From NCBI GenBank assembly GCA_963712595.1, contig CAVQIM010000001.1:868001-932000 (forward strand): a DNA stretch of 64,000 nt, in the 5' to 3' direction. Below the pieces are notes generated by a model, which saw nothing but the letters and a program-made list of their open reading frames with translations, made no database searches and was not told the origin of the DNA. Position 1 is the first letter of the stretch, and each line of letters starts with the position of its first letter. A program made the position numbers and the translations under genes. Of the stretch, positions 16,973 to 24,813 are shown piece by piece. This stretch comes from VRUE01 sp963712595 (GTDB taxonomy: Bacteria > Actinomycetota > Thermoleophilia > Solirubrobacterales > 70-9).

Positions 16973-18157
16973 CTAGGAGCCGTCGACCTCGATAACGATC
17001 GCGTCGCCCTGGCCGCCGCCGCTGCAGATCGCGGCGACGCCGAGGCCGCCGCCACGCCGACCCAGCTCGTGCACGAGCGAGCCGACGATGCGAGCGCCGG
17101 AGGCCCCGATCGGGTGACCGAGCGCGATCGCGCCGCCGTTGACGTTGACGTTGTCCTCCTCGACGCCGAGCATCCGCATCGAGTTGAGGGCGACCGAGGC
17201 GAAGGCCTCGTTGATCTCCCAGAGGTCGACGTCCTCGGGCGTCTTGCCGATCTTCTCCAGCGCCTGCTTGGCGGCGTTGGCCGGCGTTTTCGCCAGGTAA
17301 GGGAAGTCGTCGGCGACCGTGCCGTAGGCGAGCACGCGGGCCAGCGGCGTGCGGCCCTCCTTTTCTGCCCACTCTTCGGAGGCGACCACGATCGCACCGG
17401 CGCCGTCGTTGACCCCCGGCGCGTTGCCGGCGGTATGGGTGGCGTCCTCGCCGCCGATCGCGCGCAGACCGGCGAGCGTCTCAACCGTGGTCTCGGCGCG
17501 AATCGCCTCGTCGGCCTCGATCGTGTTCTCGCCCTTGCGCGACTTGACCGTGACGCCGACGATCTCATCGGCGAGGCGGCCGGCGTCGGTCGCCTCGGCG
17601 GCGAGGCGGTGCGAGCGCTCGGCGAAGCGGTCCATGTCGGCGCGGGTGATCTCCAGCTCGTTGGAGACCTCGCTCGCCTCGTTGATCATCTGCTTCTCGG
17701 TGAAGGGGTTGGTGAGGCCGTCGTGGACCATCGCGTCGATCGTCTCGACATGACCCATGCGGTAGCCGAAGCGGGCGCCCGGCAGGAGGTGGGGTGCCTG
17801 GCTCATCGACTCCATCCCGCCGGTGACGGCGACTTCGGTGTCTCCAGCGCGGATCGCCATGTCGGCGATGCCGAGCGAGCGCATGCCCGAGGCGCAGACC
17901 TTGTTGATCGTCTCGGAGGGCACCTCCTTGGGAATCCCGCCCTTGATCTGTGCCTGACGCGAGGGGATCTGGCCCTGGCCGGCCTGAAGGACCTGGCCGA
18001 AGACGACCTGCTGGACCTGTTCCGGCGCGACGCCGGAGCGCTCGAGCGCCGCCGTGATCGCGTGACCGCCGAGGTCGGTCGCATCGAGGGAGGAGAGAGT
18101 CCCGCCCATCTTGCCGAAAGGGGTGCGCGCGCTACCGAGGATGACTGTGCTGGACAT
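16973..18157 (-). CDS. Acetyl-CoA C-acyltransferase (thiolase)
   Basis: A 394-residue thiolase with nucleophilic Cys88 in NKVCASGMRS, the ALGHPIGASG histidine motif and the second Cys in AICSGGGQGD. It either cleaves beta-ketoacyl-CoA in beta-oxidation or condenses acetyl-CoA. Neighbouring ETF, mutase and acyl-CoA dehydrogenase genes favour degradation. ATG 18157 is preceded by GAAAGG five bases upstream. It is the first gene of a same-strand run (thiolase, HAD, mutase, B12 subunit). A longer frame upstream crosses the aminopeptidase promoter and is rejected. Confidence 0.94.
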   Translation of the reverse strand: MSSTVILGSARTPFGKMGGTLSSLDATDLGGHAITAALERSGVAPEQVQQVVFGQVLQAGQGQIPSRQAQIKGGIPKEVPSETINKVCASGMRSLGIADMAIRAGDTEVAVTGGMESMSQAPHLLPGARFGYRMGHVETIDAMVHDGLTNPFTEKQMINEASEVSNELEITRADMDRFAERSHRLAAEATDAGRLADEIVGVTVKSRKGENTIEADEAIRAETTVETLAGLRAIGGEDATHTAGNAPGVNDGAGAIVVASEEWAEKEGRTPLARVLAYGTVADDFPYLAKTPANAAKQALEKIGKTPEDVDLWEINEAFASVALNSMRMLGVEEDNVNVNGGAIALGHPIGASGARIVGSLVHELGRRGGGLGVAAICSGGGQGDAIVIEVDGS

Positions 18158-18281
18158 GGCTGCCTTTCTCTGAGTGTTTATGCCGGATCTCGGCTCGATC
18201 AGGGCCGCCTGGCCCAATGCCGACACGATAGCGGGAGGCTGGGGCCAACTGCCGTGCGCAACGTCATAGACTCGCGCCCCG

Positions 18282-19718
18282 ATGGATGTCTCCGTCAGCC
18301 AAACCGCGGTCCCCGATACCGACGCCGATCTACTGGTCCTCGGCCTCTGCGAGGGCGAGGAGCTTCCCGCCGAGCTTGCTTCTGCGCCAGGGGCAAACGA
18401 CGTCGCTGGGAGCTTCAAGAAGCTGGCGCTGCTGCACCCCGAGCGACCGGGCCGCGTGCTCGTCGTCGGCCTCGGCAAGCGCAGCGAGCTCGACGCCGAG
18501 CGCGCTCGAGTGGCAGCCGCCCTAGCCGCGAAGGAGGCAACCAAGTTGAAGGTTGGCTCGCTCGCTTGGGTGCTGCCAAGCGCCGACGCCGACAACGCCC
18601 TCGCCGAGGGGCTGGTGACCGGAACGATCCTCGGCTCCTATCGCTTCGATCGCTTCCTCAGCAAGGACCCAGCCGACCCTCCCCCACCCCCGCTCGACTC
18701 GCTTGTCCTGCTCGCCCCGGAGAGCGTCGCCGACGCCGCCGAGGCTGCCCGCATCTGCGCCGAGGCGCAGAACCGCGCCCGCGACCTGCAGAGCCTTCCG
18801 TCCAACGTCGCCACCCCGTCCTACCTGGCTCGTCGAGCACGCAGCATCGCGTCGGCCCACCCTGCGGTCAGCGCCGATGTGCTCGGCCGCGAGGAGATAG
18901 CGGCGAAGGAGATGGGGGGCCTGGTGGCAGTCAGCCAGGGCAGCGCCGAGGAGCCGAAGCTGATCGTCCTGCGCTACGCCGGCGGCGGCTCCGGGAAGAC
19001 CCTGGGCTTGGTCGGCAAGGGCGTCACCTTCGACACCGGTGGGATCTCGCTGAAGCCCTCTGGGTCGATGCACGAGATGAAGATGGACATGTCGGGAGCC
19101 GCCGCCGTGCTGGAGGCGGTCGCCGCGATCGCCGAGCTCGGGCTGGAGCTCGACCTGATCGCGGTCGTGCCATCGACCGACAACATGCCCTCGGGCACGG
19201 CGGTCAAGCCGGGCGACATCATCACCCAGTACAACGGCAAGACGGTCGAGGTCAACAACACCGACGCGGAGGGACGCCTGATCCTCGCCGACGCCCTTGC
19301 CTACGCGGTCGAGCAGGGCGCGGAGCGGATCGTCGATATCGCGACCCTCACCGGCGCCGTGATGATCGCCCTCGGCTCGACTTACGCGGCAGTGATCTCC
19401 AACGACGACGAGCTGGCCGCCGAGGTCGAGAGGGTTGGCGAGCAAACCGGCGAGCTGGTCTGGCGCCTGCCCCTGCACCCCGAGTACAAGGCGCTGACCA
19501 AGGGCACGGTCGCTGACCTCAGCAACGCCTCGCCCAAGCGCAAGGCCGGCACGATCTACGCCGCCTCCTTCCTCGAGGAGTTCGTCGGCGAGACCCCTTG
19601 GGCACATATCGACATAGCCGGGACGGCCTGGGACGTCGGCCGCCCCTACACCGGCAGCGACGCCAGCGGCTACGGCGTCCGCCTGCTCACGGCGCTGGCC
19701 CGCGAGCTCGCGGGCTGA
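18282..19718 (+). CDS. pepA: Leucyl aminopeptidase (M17 family)
   Basis: A 478-residue M17 peptidase with an N-terminal macro-like domain and a C-terminal catalytic domain. Metal and catalytic motifs are intact: GKGVTFDTGG, the MKMDMSGAAAV segment, NTDAEGRL and the closing AGTAWD. It removes N-terminal amino acids from peptides in the cytoplasm, using two metal ions. It is divergent from the thiolase operon with a 124-base spacer and convergent with the nucleotidyltransferase gene. Confidence 0.95.
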   Translation: MDVSVSQTAVPDTDADLLVLGLCEGEELPAELASAPGANDVAGSFKKLALLHPERPGRVLVVGLGKRSELDAERARVAAALAAKEATKLKVGSLAWVLPSADADNALAEGLVTGTILGSYRFDRFLSKDPADPPPPPLDSLVLLAPESVADAAEAARICAEAQNRARDLQSLPSNVATPSYLARRARSIASAHPAVSADVLGREEIAAKEMGGLVAVSQGSAEEPKLIVLRYAGGGSGKTLGLVGKGVTFDTGGISLKPSGSMHEMKMDMSGAAAVLEAVAAIAELGLELDLIAVVPSTDNMPSGTAVKPGDIITQYNGKTVEVNNTDAEGRLILADALAYAVEQGAERIVDIATLTGAVMIALGSTYAAVISNDDELAAEVERVGEQTGELVWRLPLHPEYKALTKGTVADLSNASPKRKAGTIYAASFLEEFVGETPWAHIDIAGTAWDVGRPYTGSDASGYGVRLLTALARELAG

Positions 19719-19724
19719 GCTCGG

Positions 19725-20249
19725 TCACCCGTCCTTTTCGGCGACTCGCTGGCGGTCGGCGATCACGATGTACTCCTCGACCATCAGCTTGTCCTTGGTC
19801 CGGCCTGCGGCCTTCTTCATCGCGATCAGATGGTCGATCGAGGCAACCCTCACGCGGTGGCCGAAGACCTCTTGCTCGACAGACCCTGACTTCAACTCGG
19901 CATACGACCGCATGCCGGCAGCATCAGCGAGCACATCCAAATCGCCGTACGGCGTCTCGAAGGTGAAGTTCGCTCCGTTTTCGATCGTTCTCGCGTCGAG
20001 CTGAAAGGGAAGGTCCGAGGGTGCGCCACGCAACCTCACGCCGATCTCTTTGAGCGCAGCAACGAGGCGAGCGACGTTGTCGCGGTCCCGGGCATAGACA
20101 ACGTCGAGGTCATAGCTGGGATAGGTCGAGCCGTGGAATATCCCCGCCTGCCCCCCGATCAAGACGAAGTCGACGCCGTGCTCGATGAGCGGGCCCAGCA
20201 GCTGCCTGAATTCCGGGGCCTTAGGGGGCAACTCCGCGTCAACGCTCAT
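19725..20249 (-). CDS. Nucleotidyltransferase-fold protein, possible toxin-antitoxin partner
   Basis: A 174-residue minimal nucleotidyltransferase. It shows the GG motif (residues 32-33), DLD (D47, D49) and a third acidic strand GDLDVLAD (about D103), so metal-dependent nucleotidyl transfer is possible. It overlaps the upstream XRE gene by 11 bases. Short nucleotidyltransferases next to a helix-turn-helix gene occur in toxin-antitoxin modules such as AbiEi/AbiEii and MNT/HEPN relatives. This pairing (XRE plus short nucleotidyltransferase, no HEPN partner visible) is not a clear match to any of them. Substrate and toxicity are unknown. Confidence 0.8.
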   Translation of the reverse strand: MSVDAELPPKAPEFRQLLGPLIEHGVDFVLIGGQAGIFHGSTYPSYDLDVVYARDRDNVARLVAALKEIGVRLRGAPSDLPFQLDARTIENGANFTFETPYGDLDVLADAAGMRSYAELKSGSVEQEVFGHRVRVASIDHLIAMKKAAGRTKDKLMVEEYIVIADRQRVAEKDG

Positions 20250-20571
20250 ATGGCTCCCGACGGGGATTCGGGCTGTTGGCGATCACCATGTTGGCGAAGG
20301 CCATCCCGTAGTCGAGCCGTTCGGTCGGCGACCGTCGCAGCTGCTGGTCGATCAGGGTCGCGTCGATCCCCGAGTCGCGGGGCGTCGCCCCGAGCTCCAA
20401 ATCCTCCCCGAGGAGATAGAGCAGCCCGCCCAGGGTCTCAACCGACGGCGAAACGCCATCACACTCGATGCGCGAGATCGCCGACTGGGTTGTCGATGCC
20501 CTCATCGCCAGGCTCTTCTGGCTGACCCCATGGCGTTCACGCGTTTGGCGCAGCAATTCTCCAGGTGTCAT
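20239..20571 (-). CDS. XRE-family helix-turn-helix regulator
   Basis: A 110-residue protein with a canonical XRE DNA-binding domain at residues 4-58 (QKSLAMRASTTQSAISRIE as the HTH core) and a C-terminal tail of about 45 residues that may bind the nucleotidyltransferase. The gene is first of a two-gene operon, ATG at 20571. Inverted repeats immediately upstream fit autoregulation. Role as antitoxin or repressor is inferred from gene order. Confidence 0.85.
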   Translation of the reverse strand: MTPGELLRQTRERHGVSQKSLAMRASTTQSAISRIECDGVSPSVETLGGLLYLLGEDLELGATPRDSGIDATLIDQQLRRSPTERLDYGMAFANMVIANSPNPRREPYER

Positions 20572-20580
20572 TGATTCGGA

Positions 20581-20617
20581 ACATAGCAGATATGTACTTA
20601 TCGCTTATTTGCTATGT
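20581..20617. promoter_or_regulatory. Inverted repeats in the XRE promoter
   Basis: ACATAGCA (20581-20588) and TGCTATGT (20610-20617) are perfect inverse copies 21 bases apart. A nested ACATA-N5-TATGT sits at 20581-20595. This AT-rich stretch must hold the promoter of the XRE/nucleotidyltransferase pair, so the repeats are likely XRE operators. The right arm overlaps the thioesterase stop codon. Confidence 0.6.
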
Positions 20618-21181
20618 GACGCTCAGGATCATGCAGGTAGCGACGGCGTGCGCGAGGAGCTTGCCGCTGTCGGCCGCAGTGAGGTTCGCCTCGGCGGTGG
20701 CCTGGCGGCGGCCGCCGTAGAGGACGTTGGCCTCGCAGAGGACGCGGCCGGTGTCGCGGGTGATCGGGCGCACGTACTTGGCCTCGAGGCCAAGCGAGGT
20801 GTAGCCAACGCCGGCGGGAAGGGTGGTGTGGACGGCACAGCCGAGGGCGGAGTCGAGCAGGGTCGCCGCATAGCCGCCGTGGACGACGCCGATCGGGTTG
20901 TAGTGCTCCTCGCCCGGTTCACCCTCGAAGACCGCGCGCCCGTCACCGAGCTCGATCGGGCCCATCCGCATCGTCACCGCAATCGGCGGCGGCGGTACCT
21001 CGCCGGCGACGATCGCCTGCATGTACTCCATGCCGGTCATCGTCGCCCCCGCCGCCGCCGTCGGCACCGGGTCCTGCCAGACCAGCGTGCGACTGCGGGT
21101 GATCTCGGGCCTTGACTCGGCGAAGGCGAGAGCCGCGTCGACGGCTCCGCCGCCGTCCGCGGCGACGCCCTCCGCGCTCAC
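20612..21181 (-). CDS. PaaI-type hotdog-fold thioesterase
   Basis: A 189-residue protein with an N-terminal extension and a hotdog domain. The NPIGVVHGGYAATLLDSA segment holds the helix and Gly-rich turn typical of PaaI/YdiI acyl-CoA thioesterases. It probably hydrolyses an acyl-CoA or aryl-CoA. GTG 21181 overlaps the stop of a 51-residue upstream gene (GTGA), indicating coupling. An HxlR regulator is divergent. Substrate not fixed. Confidence 0.85.
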   Translation of the reverse strand: MSAEGVAADGGGAVDAALAFAESRPEITRSRTLVWQDPVPTAAAGATMTGMEYMQAIVAGEVPPPPIAVTMRMGPIELGDGRAVFEGEPGEEHYNPIGVVHGGYAATLLDSALGCAVHTTLPAGVGYTSLGLEAKYVRPITRDTGRVLCEANVLYGGRRQATAEANLTAADSGKLLAHAVATCMILSVT

Positions 21182-21333
21182 CGGCCCACCCCGCGTGTGC
21201 GGCCGGCCGAGCGCTCGCGCGCCGAGCGGCGGCTCGCCGGGTAGAGCAAATCGGCGGTGATCTCAGCCTGGCTTATCGAGATCCGCGGCACCTTGGCCCG
21301 CTGGTGATGTCTATGTCTGTGGATCAGCCTCAT
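21178..21333 (-). CDS. 51-residue basic protein of unknown function
   Basis: This short gene is supported by an AAGGAGG ribosome site 7 bases before ATG 21333 and by a GTGA overlap with the thioesterase start. The product is rich in Arg and His (MRLIHRHRHH at the start) with a central stretch ISQAEITADLLYPASRR. I do not recognise a family. It may be a leader peptide that couples translation into the thioesterase, or a small protein in its own right. Confidence 0.55.
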   Translation of the reverse strand: MRLIHRHRHHQRAKVPRISISQAEITADLLYPASRRSARERSAGRTRGVGR

Positions 21334-21417
21334 CGCAGCGCCTCCTTCGCGTAGCACCCTCCGTGACTTTGCCTTTTGTCGGTCGCATGGACGGGTAAGG
21401 ACGAAGTCAGTTCGAGT

Positions 21418-21478
21418 GGGTTGCTTCAAGCAACTCCTGTTGCTCGACCCTAGCCCACTCAGTTGCTTGACGCAACCC
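21418..21478. promoter_or_regulatory. Operator region of the HxlR regulator
   Basis: Two 18-base arms, 21418-21435 and 21461-21478, are inverse copies with one mismatch. Each is itself a palindrome built on GTTGC/GCAAC (for example TTGCTT-C-AAGCAA). They lie in the divergent spacer between the HxlR gene and the small protein/thioesterase operon, ending 1 base before the HxlR start. This is a strong candidate for dimeric HxlR binding and control of both directions. Confidence 0.7.
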
Positions 21479-21479
21479 A

Positions 21480-21977
21480 GTGTGCGAGGATCACGTTGTG
21501 CTGCGCCACGACTATCCCGGCCAGATCTGCTCGATCGCCAGGTCACTGGAAGTGGTTGGCGAGCGTTGGTCGCTGCTGATCGTGCGCGACGTGATGAACC
21601 GCAGGCGCCGCTTCGACGAGCTGCAAAAAGGTCTCGGGATCGCCCGCAATGTCCTTTCCGCCCGGCTGCAGCGACTGATCGACGAGGACATCCTCGAGCG
21701 CCGGGCCTACCAGCAGAACCCCGAGCGCTACGAGTACTTCCTCACCGAGAAGGGCCTCGACCTCTGGCCGGCGCTGATCGCACTGCTCGCCTGGGGCGAT
21801 CGCCACTCCCCCTCCCCCCACGGCCCGCCGATGCTGATCGTCCACAAGGAGTGCGGCGGCGCGGTCAGCGACCGCGGCATCTGCCAAGCGTGTGGCGAGG
21901 TCCTCAGCGCCCGCGACGCGCGCGCGCTCCCCGGACCGGGCCTCGAGCCCGCGCTCGCCTCGCTGGAAGCCGCCTGA
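21480..21977 (+). CDS. HxlR-family transcriptional regulator with C-terminal zinc-ribbon-like tail
   Basis: A 165-residue protein. Residues 12-100 match HxlR winged helix proteins: ICSIARSLEVVGERWSLLIV, then FDELQKGLGIARNVLSARL. The C-terminal 50 residues contain ECGGAVSDRGICQACG, a C-x9-C-x2-C arrangement that could bind zinc and is less common in the family. GTG 21480 is adopted; GTG 21498 is an alternative. It is divergent from the small protein/thioesterase pair and precedes the aldehyde dehydrogenase gene. Confidence 0.9.
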   Translation: MCEDHVVLRHDYPGQICSIARSLEVVGERWSLLIVRDVMNRRRRFDELQKGLGIARNVLSARLQRLIDEDILERRAYQQNPERYEYFLTEKGLDLWPALIALLAWGDRHSPSPHGPPMLIVHKECGGAVSDRGICQACGEVLSARDARALPGPGLEPALASLEAA

Positions 21978-21985
21978 CCCCTCCG

Positions 21986-22030
21986 ACCTGCATCACCCTT
22001 CCCTCTGACAGGCGAAAAGGTGATGCAGGT
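21986..22030. terminator. 12-bp perfect inverted repeat after the HxlR gene
   Basis: ACCTGCATCACC (21986-21997) and GGTGATGCAGGT (22019-22030) pair exactly around a 21-base loop, 8 bases after the regulator stop and 60 bases before the aldehyde dehydrogenase start. It could be a terminator hairpin without a T run, or an operator for the dehydrogenase gene. Confidence 0.5.
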
Positions 22031-22090
22031 TGCGAGCGCGCCCGGTAGCGTTGGCTGCTCGGCCAAGGCGCACAAGTGAGGAGGATGGGA

Positions 22091-23527
22091 ATGGCAACAG
22101 CGGCGGAGGCTCAGGTCCGCGACAAGATCTTCATCGGCGGCGAGTGGGTCGGGTCGGAGAGTTCGGAGACCCTCGAGGTCGTCAACTCGACCACCGAGGA
22201 GACGATGGGGACGATCCCCGCCTGCACGCCGGGCGATGCCGACCAGGCCGTGGCCGCGGCCCGCGACGCCTTCGATTCCTGGTCACAGACCTCGCGCGAG
22301 GAGCGCGCTGGCTACCTGAGCGCGATCTCCGCCGGACTCGGCGAGCGCAGCGACGAGATCGCCGCCACGATCGCCCAGGAGCTGGGGATGCCGCTGACCC
22401 TGAGCAAGATCATCCAGGCCGGCCTGCCCATCGGCCAGTTCGGGGCGATGCCGGGCCTGATGGAGGAAGTCAGGTGGGAAGAGGAGATCGGCAACTCCCG
22501 CGTCCTGCGCGAGCCGGTCGGCGTCCTCGGCGCCATCACCCCCTGGAACTACCCGCTGAACCAGATCGCCGCCAAGGTCGCCCCCGCCCTCGCCGCCGGC
22601 TGCACCGTCGTGCTCAAGCCGAGCGAGGTGGTTCCGCTCAATGCCTTCATCCTCGCCGAGGTGATCGAGGCCGCCGGCCTCCCGGCCGGGGTCTTCAACC
22701 TTGTCACCGGCACCGGCCCCGAGATCGGCGAGGCGATCGCCGGCCACCCCGGCGTCGACATGGTCTCCTTCACCGGCTCCACCCGCGCCGGGCGCCGCGT
22801 CTCCGAGCTCGCCTCGGCGACGGTGAAGCCGGTGGCGATGGAGCTGGGCGGCAAGTCGCCGAACGTGATCCTCGACGACGCCGACCTGAGCAGGGCCGTG
22901 CCAGACGGGGTCGGCAAGTGCTACCTCAACTCGGGCCAGACCTGCAGCGCCCTGACCAGGATGCTGGTGCCGCGCGAGAAGCTGGCCGAAGCCGAGGAGA
23001 TCGCCGCGCAGGCGGCCGAGAGCTTCACCCCGGGCGACCCCTTCGAGGAGTCGACCCGGCTCGGCCCGCTCGTCTCCGACGTCCAGCGCGAGCGCGTCCG
23101 TGGCTACATCGAGAAGGGCGAGACGGAAGGGGCGAAACTGCTGACCGGCGGCGGCGCCCCTCCCGAGGGCCTCGAGCGCGGCTACTTCGTCCGCCCCACC
23201 GTCTTCTCGGACGTGACTCCGGAGATGACTATCGCCCAGGAGGAGATCTTCGGACCGGTGCTCGCGATCCAGCCCTACGACGGCGAGGACGACGCGATCC
23301 GGATCGCCAACGACACCGACTACGGCCTGGCCGGAGGCGTGTGGTCCGCCGACGCCGACCGCGCGATCGGCGTCGCGAAGCGAATCCGCACGGGCCAGAT
23401 CGAGATCAACGGCGGCGCCTTCAACCCGCTGGCACCCTTCGGCGGCTACAAGCAGTCGGGGCACGGGCGGGAGAACGGGCGGTATGCGATCGAGGAGCTG
23501 TTGCAGGTGAAGAGCTTGCAGCTGTAG
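22091..23527 (+). CDS. NAD(P)-dependent aldehyde dehydrogenase
   Basis: A 478-residue ALDH-superfamily enzyme with the substrate-activating Glu251 (MELGGKS), nucleophile Cys285 (NSGQTCSAL), the coenzyme FTGST motif and a C-terminal FGGYKQSG. It oxidises an aldehyde to its acid in the cytoplasm. The ATG at 22091 has GAGGAGG 6 bases upstream, better than the GTG 22076 or ATG 22085 alternatives. It lies on the same strand as the acyl-CoA dehydrogenase 52 bases downstream, so a common catabolic route is plausible. Substrate unknown. Confidence 0.94.
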   Translation: MATAAEAQVRDKIFIGGEWVGSESSETLEVVNSTTEETMGTIPACTPGDADQAVAAARDAFDSWSQTSREERAGYLSAISAGLGERSDEIAATIAQELGMPLTLSKIIQAGLPIGQFGAMPGLMEEVRWEEEIGNSRVLREPVGVLGAITPWNYPLNQIAAKVAPALAAGCTVVLKPSEVVPLNAFILAEVIEAAGLPAGVFNLVTGTGPEIGEAIAGHPGVDMVSFTGSTRAGRRVSELASATVKPVAMELGGKSPNVILDDADLSRAVPDGVGKCYLNSGQTCSALTRMLVPREKLAEAEEIAAQAAESFTPGDPFEESTRLGPLVSDVQRERVRGYIEKGETEGAKLLTGGGAPPEGLERGYFVRPTVFSDVTPEMTIAQEEIFGPVLAIQPYDGEDDAIRIANDTDYGLAGGVWSADADRAIGVAKRIRTGQIEINGGAFNPLAPFGGYKQSGHGRENGRYAIEELLQVKSLQL

Positions 23528-23579
23528 GGGACGGGAGAGCGGGCGCTCTCCCACGGCGGCGCAATAGGCTGCTTCCCCC

Positions 23580-24725
23580 ATGGACTTCGAGCTGAGCGAT
23601 GAGCAGAGGTTGCTGAGGGACACCGTTCGGGACTTTGCCCGGCAGGAGGTCGCACCGGTTGCCGAGGAGCTGGATCGGACTAAGTCCTTTCCCTACGAGA
23701 TCGTGGAGAAGCTGGGGAAGCTCGGGCTGATGGGAATTCCGTTTCCGCAGGAGTACGGGGGCGGAGGGGCGGACACGCTGTCCTATGTGCTGGCGGTGGA
23801 AGAGCTGGCTCGGATCGATTCCTCGGTCTGCATCACGATGGCCGCCCACACGTCCCTGGGGACGATGCCGATCTACCTCTGGGGGACGGACGAGCAGAAG
23901 GCGGAGTGGCTACCGCGGCTCTGCAACGGCGAACGACTCGCCTCGTTCGGCCTGACCGAGCCCGAGGCGGGGTCGGATGCGGGGAACGTGCGGACCACGG
24001 CGAAGCTCGACGGCGGCGAATGGGTAGTCAACGGCGCCAAGCAGTTCATCACCAACTCCGGGACCGATATCTCCGGCTGCGTCTCGATCACCGCGGTCAC
24101 CGGCGAGGCGGACGGGCGCAAGGAGATCTCCAACCTGATCGTCCCCACCGGCACCCCCGGCTACGAGTTCGGCGAGGCGTACCGGAAGATGGGCTGGAAC
24201 GCCTCCGATACCCGCCCGCTCTCCTTCGAGGACTGCCGCCTGCCCGAAGCCAACCTGCTCGGCCGCCGCGGCGACGGCTTTAAGAACTTCCTCCACATCC
24301 TCGACGGCGGGCGCATCGGCGTTGCCGCGATGGGCGTCGGCCTCGCCCAGGGCGCCCTCGACGAGGCGATTTCCTACGCCAAGGAGCGACAGGCGTTCGG
24401 CCAGGCGATCTCCAAGTTCCAGTCGATCCAGGCGAAGATCGCCGACCTCTCCGCCCAGATCGAGGCCGCCCGCCTGCTCACCTGGCGCGCGGCGCTGGAG
24501 AAGGACGCCGGCAAGTCCTTCACCCTCACCGCCGCCCAGGCGAAGCTGATCACCGGCCGCCTCGCGGTCAGGGCCACCGAGGAGGCGGTGCAGATCCACG
24601 GTGGGTACGGCTACATCGAGGAGTACCCCGTCTGCCGCTTCTACCGCGACGCCAAGATCCTCACGATCGGCGAGGGCACCGACGAGGTGCAGCAGATGGT
24701 GATCGCGCGCCAGCTCGGCTGCTGA
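23580..24725 (+). CDS. Acyl-CoA dehydrogenase
   Basis: A 381-residue FAD enzyme of the acyl-CoA dehydrogenase family. Family segments include CITMAAHTSLG, FGLTEPEAGSDAG (FAD/substrate contact), QIHGGYGYIEEYPV, where the second Glu is the likely catalytic base, and IGEGTDEVQQMVIARQL at the C-terminus. It makes the trans double bond of an acyl-CoA and passes electrons to EtfAB. The short- or branched-chain class is more likely than long-chain given the length, but specificity is not certain. Confidence 0.94.
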   Translation: MDFELSDEQRLLRDTVRDFARQEVAPVAEELDRTKSFPYEIVEKLGKLGLMGIPFPQEYGGGGADTLSYVLAVEELARIDSSVCITMAAHTSLGTMPIYLWGTDEQKAEWLPRLCNGERLASFGLTEPEAGSDAGNVRTTAKLDGGEWVVNGAKQFITNSGTDISGCVSITAVTGEADGRKEISNLIVPTGTPGYEFGEAYRKMGWNASDTRPLSFEDCRLPEANLLGRRGDGFKNFLHILDGGRIGVAAMGVGLAQGALDEAISYAKERQAFGQAISKFQSIQAKIADLSAQIEAARLLTWRAALEKDAGKSFTLTAAQAKLITGRLAVRATEEAVQIHGGYGYIEEYPVCRFYRDAKILTIGEGTDEVQQMVIARQLGC

Positions 24726-24813
24726 GCGCGCTTCCCAGTGGATCAGGCGACCTGGAATCCAGTCATCACAAAAGAGACTACCCAAAATTAGGTGGTCGTC
24801 AACCCAAAAATCG

